Assembly (NCBI GenBank): GCA_964627255.1
Contig: CAZVIN010000088.1
Span: forward strand, 1-64,000
Reading direction: 5' to 3'
Length of the DNA: 64,000 nucleotides
DNA from: CALLJL01 sp964627255
GTDB taxonomy: Bacteria; Acidobacteriota; Aminicenantia; Aminicenantales; CALLJL01
Position 1 is the first letter of the stretch; every line of letters starts with the position of its first letter. A model generated the notes under the pieces. That model was not told the DNA's origin. It ran no database searches and worked only from the letters and a program-made list of their open reading frames with translations. The translations under genes and the position numbers were made by a program. Below are positions 57,689 through 64,000 of the stretch, piece after piece.

Positions 57689-58765
57689 ATGTTTGGACTT
57701 CAAAAAACCAAGGGAGTCGTTGGGTTAGATATCGGTTCCCACGCTATTAAAGCTGTGGAATTAATTCCCAAGAAGAAGGGCGGAGGGGAAACCTATGAAT
57801 TAACCAAAATCGGATACGAAGCCCTCCCCCATGATACGATCGTCGAGGGAACGATAATCGATTCAACGGCTGTGGTCGAAACCATCAAAATGATTTTTGA
57901 GACCAACAAAATTAAGAACAAGAATGTGGCCATATCTATTTCAGGAAATTCAGTAATCATCAAAAAAATCTCTTTACCCCAGATGGACAAAGAGGAACTA
58001 GCGGAATCTATCGTCTGGGAAGCAAAGCACAATATTCCTTATCCCTACGAAGAAACCAACGTTGACTATGCAATTCTTCGGCCGCCCCGGGGCTCAGAGA
58101 CTAAAAGTTTGGACATCCTGCTTGTGGCCGCTAAAAAAGATAAAATTGCCAACTACAGCAACGTTGTCCATCAGGCCAAAAAAAATTTAGTCGCCATCGA
58201 GGTTGATGTTTTCGCCCTGCAAAATGCTCTGGAAGTTAACTATCCTGAAACTTTTGAGGCGAAAACAGTAGCTCTGGTCAATATCGGCGCCAATATCACC
58301 AACATCTTGATTATTGAACGAGGCACTTCCCAGCTGTTCCGCGACCTTTCTTTGGGAGGCTCATTCTTTACCGAAAATATGCGGAAGGAGCTCAATATCG
58401 GGCTGGATGAGACAGAAAGAATCTTAAAGGGCATCCCGATAAAGAACGTCGATGAGGCTCATGTGGAAGAAGTCATCAGCCAAAACGTTCGGGACCTAGT
58501 AGACGAGATTGACAAGACTTTTACTTTCTACGAAGCGGGGGATAAAAAAGAGAGAAAAATTGAACAGATTTTTCTCAGCGGTGGCTTGGCTAACCTTAAG
58601 GTTCTACCGGTAGCTTTTGAAGAAAGATTTGCTGTCCCCACAGAAATTTTTAACCCTTTTCGGAACATTAGTTTTCGAGAAAAAGACTTTGATTCTGACC
58701 TTATCAAAGAAACACCTTCCCTTTTCGGAGTGGCGGTCGGATTAGCCCTCCGAAGAATGGATTAA
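57689..58765 (+). CDS. pilM: Type IV pilus assembly protein PilM
   Basis: Actin/FtsA-like cytoplasmic protein of the pilus alignment complex. The start at 57689 (358 residues) follows AAAAGGAAGGGCAGG; the longer frame from 57614 overlaps coaD and adds an Arg-rich stretch with no match. VVGLDIGSHAIKAVEL is phosphate-1, ALVNIGANITNILI phosphate-2, and QIFLSGGLANL the adenosine motif. It binds the cytoplasmic N-terminus of PilN, encoded next. Confidence 0.94.
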   Translation: MFGLQKTKGVVGLDIGSHAIKAVELIPKKKGGGETYELTKIGYEALPHDTIVEGTIIDSTAVVETIKMIFETNKIKNKNVAISISGNSVIIKKISLPQMDKEELAESIVWEAKHNIPYPYEETNVDYAILRPPRGSETKSLDILLVAAKKDKIANYSNVVHQAKKNLVAIEVDVFALQNALEVNYPETFEAKTVALVNIGANITNILIIERGTSQLFRDLSLGGSFFTENMRKELNIGLDETERILKGIPIKNVDEAHVEEVISQNVRDLVDEIDKTFTFYEAGDKKERKIEQIFLSGGLANLKVLPVAFEERFAVPTEIFNPFRNISFREKDFDSDLIKETPSLFGVAVGLALRRMD

Positions 58766-58770
58766 AGACC

Positions 58771-59403
58771 ATGATTCGCATAAACCTTTTAAAGCCTGAA
58801 ACCAAGGAAATAAAAGAGGGGCCGCCGGCGCCGGTCGCTGAAGTCAGAGAGAAAAAGGCGCCGCCAATCGCCAACATCGTTTTGGTGATTATCATTGTCG
58901 TTCTGGCGGGGCTTTTCTTTTTACAAAAAAGAGCTCTGGACCAGGAAAGACAGAGGCTGGCCGCGGCTCAGGAGGAGAAAAGGCAATTAGCCTACGTCAG
59001 TGAAAAATTGGCTCAGCTCCAGGAGCAAAAAGCCATCTTCGAAAAGAAGATTAACCTGATCAACTCCCTCAAAGCCCAACAACCCATCGCGGTAATTGTT
59101 CTGGATGAAATAAGTAAATGTCTGCCCGATTGGGTCTGGCTTACTGAGCTGACTTATGAAAACCGGGTAATTCAAGTGAGGGGTAACGCTCTCTCTAACA
59201 ACATCATCGCCGATTTTATTAGTAATTTAGAAAATAGTCCTAACTTTGAGAACGTCGACCTTAAAAGCTCCACCCAAAGAACTGTTGGCGACCAGGCTAT
59301 CCTCGAGTTCGCCATGAGCCTCCGGTACACTGTTCCTCCTCCACCACCAGCTGTAGGCAGTCCCCCTACAGGGGAAAAATCTGGACAGGAGAAGAAAACA
59401 TGA
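58771..59403 (+). CDS. pilN: Type IV pilus assembly protein PilN
   Basis: A 210-residue bitopic protein. The N-terminal MIRINLLKPE is the PilM-binding motif (INLLP-type). One membrane helix follows (about 31-49), then a coiled coil (about 50-90) and a ferredoxin-like periplasmic domain with LPDWVWLTELTYENRVIQVRG. The end is Pro/Gly-rich. It overlaps pilO by 4 bases. Confidence 0.92.
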   Translation: MIRINLLKPETKEIKEGPPAPVAEVREKKAPPIANIVLVIIIVVLAGLFFLQKRALDQERQRLAAAQEEKRQLAYVSEKLAQLQEQKAIFEKKINLINSLKAQQPIAVIVLDEISKCLPDWVWLTELTYENRVIQVRGNALSNNIIADFISNLENSPNFENVDLKSSTQRTVGDQAILEFAMSLRYTVPPPPPAVGSPPTGEKSGQEKKT

Positions 59404-59984
59404 AAAGGCAACCGTGGTTAAATTATCTCATCCTCGTCATCATTTTGAGTGGGGCTTCTTATTTTCTCTATTTTAAACCAAAGTCGGCGGAAATGAAAAA
59501 CCTTCGGGCAGAAAGAGAAAAAATAGAAACTGAATTAATGGACCTTAGAGCGAAGAAACAGCAATTAGATAAGATCGAACTGGAGCTGGCTGAGCTTACC
59601 AAGACCCTTAAGGAATTGGAAGCCATCATTCCTGTCAAGAAAGAGATCGACGTTATCCTCCGTAAGATTCAAGAAATCGCCTACGATTCCCGTCTGAATA
59701 TTTTAAGGTTTGCGCCGCAAGGGGAAACACCCAAAGAATTCTATTCCGAATGGCCTATTCCCATCGAAATCTCGGGTAGCTATCATAACCTGGCTTTATT
59801 TTTTGACCGCCTGAGAACTTTCGCCCGTCTTTTTACTATTGATAAATTCACCATTAAATCTTTATCTAAACAAACTGATGACCTGACTATTGCCAGCTCG
59901 TTTACGGCCAAGACTTATATGTTCCTGGAAGAAACTCCCTCTAAAGAAAAGGCGGCACCAAAACCGGGAGCAAAGAAAAAATGA
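59400..59984 (+). CDS. pilO: Type IV pilus assembly protein PilO
   Basis: A 194-residue partner of PilN with the same topology: membrane helix (about 7-25), coiled coil (about 28-75, AEREKIETELMDLRAKKQQ onward), and a periplasmic domain with IPIEISGSYHNLALFFDRL, the conserved PilO segment. The C-terminal tail is Lys/Pro-rich. It overlaps both pilN and pilP by 4 bases. Confidence 0.92.
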   Translation: MKRQPWLNYLILVIILSGASYFLYFKPKSAEMKNLRAEREKIETELMDLRAKKQQLDKIELELAELTKTLKELEAIIPVKKEIDVILRKIQEIAYDSRLNILRFAPQGETPKEFYSEWPIPIEISGSYHNLALFFDRLRTFARLFTIDKFTIKSLSKQTDDLTIASSFTAKTYMFLEETPSKEKAAPKPGAKKK

Positions 59985-60433
59985 GGAAAATTAAGGTCTT
60001 AACTTTCGTCTTAGGTTGTTTGTTATTTAGTCTTTTTTTATCCAGCCAGGAGCAAAAAGAAGTGCCAACTCTGTCTTTAAGTGCTCCCCAATCTCAACTG
60101 CTCATTTATAGCCCAGGAGGAAGGCGAGACCCGTTTAAGAATCTTTTGGCCGGAAAAGAAATCAAAGGGAAAACTTCACCAACAAGTGAAACCCAGCTCT
60201 TTATCGACGACCTTAAACTCATTGGCATAGTGAAACATAAAAACCAGTACGTAGCCATATTTGCTGGCCCCCATGGTTTCCCGATTTATTTTCGCGTGGG
60301 GGATAAAGTATCCGACGGCTTTATTCTTTCCATAAACGAAAACCAGGTTATCTTTCGGAAGACCAACGAACGGGGTATCCCTTTGATGCGTCCAAAGGAT
60401 ATAACCAAGGAAATTCATCCGGAGGAGCGTTAA
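59981..60433 (+). CDS. pilP: Type IV pilus assembly protein PilP
   Basis: A 150-residue periplasmic protein linking PilNO to the secretin. It has a signal peptide (VLTFVLGCLLFSLFLSSQ). A Cys lies at position 13 (VLGC), too close to the N-terminus for a confident lipobox, unlike many PilP proteins that are lipoproteins. The GGRRDPFKNLL motif, LKLIGIVKHKNQYVAIF and the VGDKVSDGFILSINENQVIFRK beta domain are typical. Confidence 0.9.
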   Translation: MRKIKVLTFVLGCLLFSLFLSSQEQKEVPTLSLSAPQSQLLIYSPGGRRDPFKNLLAGKEIKGKTSPTSETQLFIDDLKLIGIVKHKNQYVAIFAGPHGFPIYFRVGDKVSDGFILSINENQVIFRKTNERGIPLMRPKDITKEIHPEER

Positions 60434-60434
60434 A

Positions 60435-62756
60435 ATGAAAAAGAAAATAATTTGGTCCAGTCTGGGTGTTACTCTATTATTCACTTTTCTTTTGGCTAAG
60501 ACAGAAGCTCCGGTAGCCATAAATTCCGTTACCATTCAGCCAGGTTTACTCCAAACCCGAGTTATCATCCAGGGGAAGGCAGATTTGCCGTCTCCTCAAG
60601 CAAGCTATTTAAAAGACTCTCCTAATACTTTGCTAGTAGCCCTGCAGGGAATTGACCCTTCTAACCTACCCTCCATTTTATCACAGGACCCGCAGTTGAT
60701 TACTTCCGCCGAGGTTAAGCGGAGTGGGGAACAAATCGTCAACCTAATTTTGAATTTGAAGGAAAAAGTGCCTTTCAGGGTTCTCCATTCTGGAAGGGAG
60801 GTAAGCTTAGAGCTAACCAGGATTCTCCGGGAAGAAGCCGCCCTGATTCCTGAACATAACCTCCTTTTTGAGGGAGGCAATAATTTTTATAAAGAAGTTG
60901 AATTGGAAAAAGTTGGCTGGGATACTTCCTCGGCTACGCCTCAGCTACGTTTACAACTTCCGGGGCAGGTTAATGCCCGAATTTTTGCTCTTGACCGACC
61001 ACTCCGCCTAGTAATCGACCTTTTGGGGACCCGCTTTGCGCCCTCGCTACTAACCCTGCCTCTAAATAAACAAGGAATTGAAAAGGCCCGGATTGCCCAA
61101 TTCAAATCTTCTGACCCCTTGCCTATCACGCGTATCGTCTTTGACCTGAAAGAAGTCAAGCCTTACTCTCTTGTTTCCGGTCAAAATGAACTGGTCATTG
61201 CTTTCCCTTCTGACACTTCCTCTGCTCCATCACTCTCAACCCTTGCTTCGGCCCCTGCTTCGGATAGCGCAGCTAAGGCTGGGTCAAGTGAATTAAAGCT
61301 GGCCAAGACGGAAAGTGGTGTCAATTCAACAGCCGAGGCCAAAACTGGCCGAGTTAACGAACAGGCTCAGGTTAAAGCGACTGAAGATAAAGTAAATGAG
61401 AAGAGCTCGCCAGCTCAAGAAAAAGAAAAAGAGAAGGCGGGCGAGAGTGCTCAAGCTCAAAAGAAGTTTGAACCAAAAGTAATCGCGGCAGTGGAAGAAA
61501 GATTTACCGGAGAGCTTATTACTCTGAAATTTAAAGATGCCGACCTCAGAGATGTGATCCTTTATTTAGGTGAATTTGCCGGGCTAAATGTTATCTTCGA
61601 CCCCGATGTCCGCGGGACTGTGACCTGCGACCTCAGAGATGTACCCTGGGATCAAGCCTTAGATTTAATTCTTCGAAACAACAAATTAGGAAAAACAATC
61701 GAGGGCAATGTTTTGCGCGTAGCACCCATAGGAACTCTGACTCGCGAAGACGAAGAACAACGCAAACTAAAAGAAAGCAAGGAACTGGCTGGTCCGCTGG
61801 TAGTTAAAACCATTACGCTATCTTACTCTAAGGCAAGAGATGTGCAATCTCTGCTCATGTCCAAAAAGTCACCGCGAGGAGAAATTATTATTGATGAACG
61901 AACTAACACGCTTATCATTTCTGATGTCAAGGAAAACTTGGACCTTCTGGAAAAACTCATAACCGTCCTTGATACGCCTACACCCCAGGTTTCGATCGAA
62001 GCCAGGATTGTTGAGGCGACCTCCACTTTCATCCGCAACTTGGGTATTCAATGGGGCTATCGAGCTATTGCTGACCCCTTTTATGGGAATCCCACTTCGA
62101 TTGAATTTCCCCATAAAATCTTGGCTGACGGGTCGATAATCCCCCAGGGAATAGTAACTAAGGGTATCGGGGGACCCCTGGGTGGTTACGCAATTAACTT
62201 ACCGGCACCTGCTTTTACTACTGCCGTCAGCTTTTCCCTGGCCAACGTCCTGGATACTTTCCGGCTTGATTTAGCCCTTTCAGCCCTGGAGACTTCCGGC
62301 GAAGGCCGGATTATTTCTTGTCCCAAAATCACTACCCAAAACAACCAAGCTGCAGAAATAATCCAGGGTCGCCAGATTCCAGTGCAAACTGTGGCTAACT
62401 TCACCGTCACCACAAGGTATGTCAATGCGGCCCTTGAATTGCGGGCCACACCCCAGATTACCGCCGAGGGGACAATAATTATGACTATTGAGATTCAAAA
62501 TAATGCTGCTGATTTTGCCAATTTAGTTAATGGCATACCGCCTATCACCACCCAAAGTGCTCGAACTACCGTTATGGTCCCTGACGGCGGAACCACAGTC
62601 ATCGGCGGCATTTATCGCAGCGAAGATTCAATCACCCGAGAACGCGTGCCTTTCCTCCATCAAATTCCGCTCTTAGGCAAACTATTTCGCTCCTTCGCCC
62701 GGACAAAACAGAATCGGGAGTTACTTATTTTCATTACTCCCAGAATTATAAAATAA
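60435..62756 (+). CDS. pilQ: Type IV pilus outer-membrane secretin PilQ
   Basis: A 773-residue secretin through which the pilus passes. It has a signal peptide, then two AMIN-type beta domains (about 25-115 and 150-260) expected to bind peptidoglycan, and an Ala/Ser/Lys/Glu-rich linker (about 265-350). The secretin N0/STN domain comes next (FKDADLRDVILYLGEFAG..FDPDVRGTVT), then an N1 KH-like domain, and the secretin barrel ending VPDGGTTVIGGIYR..PFLHQIPLLGKLFR. It follows pilP with a one-base gap, completing pilMNOPQ. Confidence 0.95.
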   Translation: MKKKIIWSSLGVTLLFTFLLAKTEAPVAINSVTIQPGLLQTRVIIQGKADLPSPQASYLKDSPNTLLVALQGIDPSNLPSILSQDPQLITSAEVKRSGEQIVNLILNLKEKVPFRVLHSGREVSLELTRILREEAALIPEHNLLFEGGNNFYKEVELEKVGWDTSSATPQLRLQLPGQVNARIFALDRPLRLVIDLLGTRFAPSLLTLPLNKQGIEKARIAQFKSSDPLPITRIVFDLKEVKPYSLVSGQNELVIAFPSDTSSAPSLSTLASAPASDSAAKAGSSELKLAKTESGVNSTAEAKTGRVNEQAQVKATEDKVNEKSSPAQEKEKEKAGESAQAQKKFEPKVIAAVEERFTGELITLKFKDADLRDVILYLGEFAGLNVIFDPDVRGTVTCDLRDVPWDQALDLILRNNKLGKTIEGNVLRVAPIGTLTREDEEQRKLKESKELAGPLVVKTITLSYSKARDVQSLLMSKKSPRGEIIIDERTNTLIISDVKENLDLLEKLITVLDTPTPQVSIEARIVEATSTFIRNLGIQWGYRAIADPFYGNPTSIEFPHKILADGSIIPQGIVTKGIGGPLGGYAINLPAPAFTTAVSFSLANVLDTFRLDLALSALETSGEGRIISCPKITTQNNQAAEIIQGRQIPVQTVANFTVTTRYVNAALELRATPQITAEGTIIMTIEIQNNAADFANLVNGIPPITTQSARTTVMVPDGGTTVIGGIYRSEDSITRERVPFLHQIPLLGKLFRSFARTKQNRELLIFITPRIIK

Positions 62757-62768
62757 GGGGTAGGAACC

Positions 62769-63371
62769 ATGAGAAAAATAAATTTAAGCTGGAAAATAGG
62801 CACCACTCTTTTAGCCCTAATTTTGCTTTTGGCCTGTAACCCTATAGAAGATGACTCTAAATCTGATAGCTTATTAATTGTGGAGAGAATTACCGGTGTG
62901 GATACCGAAGGCAATGAGGTTGATTTTCTTAATTCTGACGTGATTAAAATCAACAGTGATACCAGGGCGTCTTACGTCACTGCAGATGTAGCTAAAGCTA
63001 CTTTAAGGGCGGCGCTTCTTGACCCTGCCCCTTTAATGGGGGCATCGATCTATAATGACATTCTGGTCACGCGGTATGTTGTGAATTATACGAGGTCAGA
63101 CGGCAAGAATACTCCCGGCGTTGATGTCCCCTATTCCATCGAGGGTTCATTAAGTGCTTTAGTTCGAATTGACCAGACGACTGATGTGAGCTTCATCGTG
63201 GTCAGAGAAACGGCCAAGCTCGAGCCGCCGCTCGTCAATCTGGCCATAGGTCGAGCCGATGGAGTAATTGTCGCCACGGCTAAGATTGATTTTTACGGGG
63301 AAGACATGACTAAGCGCAAAGTCAAAGCCACTGGTTACCTGACGATTGAATTTGCCAACTATATTGATTGA
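62769..63371 (+). CDS. Uncharacterised lipoprotein downstream of pilQ
   Basis: A 200-residue lipoprotein (lipobox LLAC, Cys about 23), not recognised. The mature part is beta-rich, with two alternating-strand blocks (RYVVNYTRSDGKN..VDVPYSIEGSLSALVRI and VVRETAKLEPPLVNLAIG). It resembles a single Ig-like or transthyretin-like unit. It is 12 bases after pilQ and 16 before the next lipoprotein, so all three are co-transcribed and it may decorate or stabilise the secretin. Confidence 0.7.
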   Translation: MRKINLSWKIGTTLLALILLLACNPIEDDSKSDSLLIVERITGVDTEGNEVDFLNSDVIKINSDTRASYVTADVAKATLRAALLDPAPLMGASIYNDILVTRYVVNYTRSDGKNTPGVDVPYSIEGSLSALVRIDQTTDVSFIVVRETAKLEPPLVNLAIGRADGVIVATAKIDFYGEDMTKRKVKATGYLTIEFANYID

Positions 63372-63387
63372 GGAGGAGGGGATGACC

Positions 63388-64000
63388 ATGAAAAAGACAA
63401 CTTTTTGGCTCATCATCCTTGTTTTAGGTTTGGCTCTTTTCCCGGCTTGCAAACGGCATGAGGTGACCCCTCCTGAACCCTTTGCTCCCTCTTCTTTAAC
63501 TACTTTGCTTCGCTTGACGGCCAGCCCGAACGCTATCTTTGCTTCTAAAAACAGCCGCGGCATGACCACGATTACAGCCAAATTGAGTAAATACAATGGC
63601 GAGCCTTTATCTAACCGGGTGATCTATTTTGAAGTGGTTGATGCCACGGGACAGAAAGCTAATGTCGGCTTCTTTGAAGGCAGCACGGCGGTTGTGGCCA
63701 AAACGACTGACGCCAACGGGATTGCCAGAGTCAATTATTACGGTCCCTTGACCCTGGAGGTAGCAGAAAACATTACTGTGTTGATCAAAGGGACTGTCGC
63801 CTGGGAAGGACCTGAGTCCATCTCAGAAGTGGCCCCAGTCCAAATTATTACCGAGCCCAGCGACCTAACATTTTTAGTTGAGGCGGAGCCAGATGTGCTG
63901 CTGGCGACGAACGAGAAGCCTCAATCTAACTTAACGGCTGTAGTTAAAGTCGGCGGCAAGCCGGTGGTAGGCACCCGCGTCTATTTTCTGGTGCAGAGCG
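63388..64000 (+). CDS. Lipoprotein with Ig-like (Big-1 type) repeats, 3' truncated by window
   Basis: An open frame runs from the ATG at 63388 to the window end (204 codons, no stop); an alternative ATG is at 63382. GAGGAGGAGGGG precedes it. The signal peptide ends in a lipobox (FPAC, Cys about 21). The mature part shows at least two repeats of the invasin/Big-1 plan: TLLRLTASPNAIFASKNSRG..KYNGEPLSNRVIYFEVV..TTDANGIARVNYYG, then DLTFLVEAEPDVLLATNE..VKVGGKPVVGTRVYFLV (segments described separately). Probably a surface or periplasmic spacer protein linked to the pilus operon. Confidence 0.8.
   Translation, partial: MKKTTFWLIILVLGLALFPACKRHEVTPPEPFAPSSLTTLLRLTASPNAIFASKNSRGMTTITAKLSKYNGEPLSNRVIYFEVVDATGQKANVGFFEGSTAVVAKTTDANGIARVNYYGPLTLEVAENITVLIKGTVAWEGPESISEVAPVQIITEPSDLTFLVEAEPDVLLATNEKPQSNLTAVVKVGGKPVVGTRVYFLVQS

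Noticed and set aside
1..64000. tRNA, rRNA, CRISPR arrays, prophage or conjugative modules
   Set aside because: I looked for cloverleaf-like GGTTCAA segments, regularly spaced short repeats, integrases and phage structural genes and found none that hold up.

Overview
The window reads as one continuous stretch of a diderm (Gram-negative-type) bacterial chromosome. It carries a meso-diaminopimelate-type murein ligase, a type IV pilus secretin, an MglA-like polarity GTPase and many signal-peptide and lipoprotein leaders. I would guess a deep-branching lineage such as Aminicenantes or another Acidobacteriota-allied group. That guess rests only on gene content (bacterial FBP aldolase/phosphatase, citryl-CoA-type genes, MglA, PilMNOPQ) and is not proven. 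I see no rRNA, tRNA or CRISPR array.

Layout. 1-2055: the end of an unknown gene, then a gluconeogenic FBP aldolase/phosphatase, a Nudix hydrolase and a small DUF2007-like protein. 2408-18172: a complete-looking division/cell-wall (dcw) operon, mraZ-rsmH-ftsL-ftsI-murE-murF-mraY-murD-ftsW-murG-murC-ftsQ-ftsA-ftsZ. Most junctions overlap by a few bases. A good sigma-70 promoter and three 10-bp-spaced MraZ boxes lie at its head, and hutI is fused translationally to its tail. murB and ddl are absent. 19464-23468 (minus): an amino-acid permease, a YifB/ComM ATPase and an MglA-like GTPase. 24379-31775 (minus): a surface-polysaccharide-like operon with a sulfatase-fold lipoprotein, a tiny protein, a coiled-coil protein and four GT4 glycosyltransferases in a mirrored A-B-B-A order. 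31961-33202 (plus): a SLOG-fold protein and truA, convergent with rimI.

33148-43056 (minus) is the metabolic highlight. A succinyl-CoA-synthetase-like beta subunit with a fused 2x[4Fe-4S] ferredoxin domain is followed by the alpha subunit, a stand-alone citryl-CoA-lyase-like protein, an HD hydrolase, an aconitase/isopropylmalate-isomerase pair (LeuCD-like), an isocitrate/isopropylmalate-type dehydrogenase and a second LeuCD-like pair. The operon then runs into tsaB and rimI. As a set it fits citrate <-> citryl-CoA <-> acetyl-CoA + oxaloacetate plus an isomerase/dehydrogenase arm, in the style of the reductive TCA cycle, but the second isomerase is unexplained.

43262-46198 (minus): an ECF sigma factor, a zinc anti-sigma factor and two exported proteins with a shared C-terminal domain. 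46939-56393: an RRM protein, SppA, a GT-C-like membrane protein, an FtsB-like protein, a phosphohexomutase, a membrane spermidine-synthase-like protein and an exported isoaspartyl methyltransferase. 57178-64000: coaD followed by pilMNOPQ and two lipoproteins, the last cut by the window edge.

Scattered through the larger gaps is a family of roughly 308-bp non-coding elements. They have imperfect ~25-bp terminal inverted repeats and 8-bp target duplications: three full copies, one internally deleted copy, and one old decayed copy into which a younger copy has inserted. These look like MITEs (non-autonomous transposons) and are the clearest previously unnamed structure that I can prove from the sequence alone.
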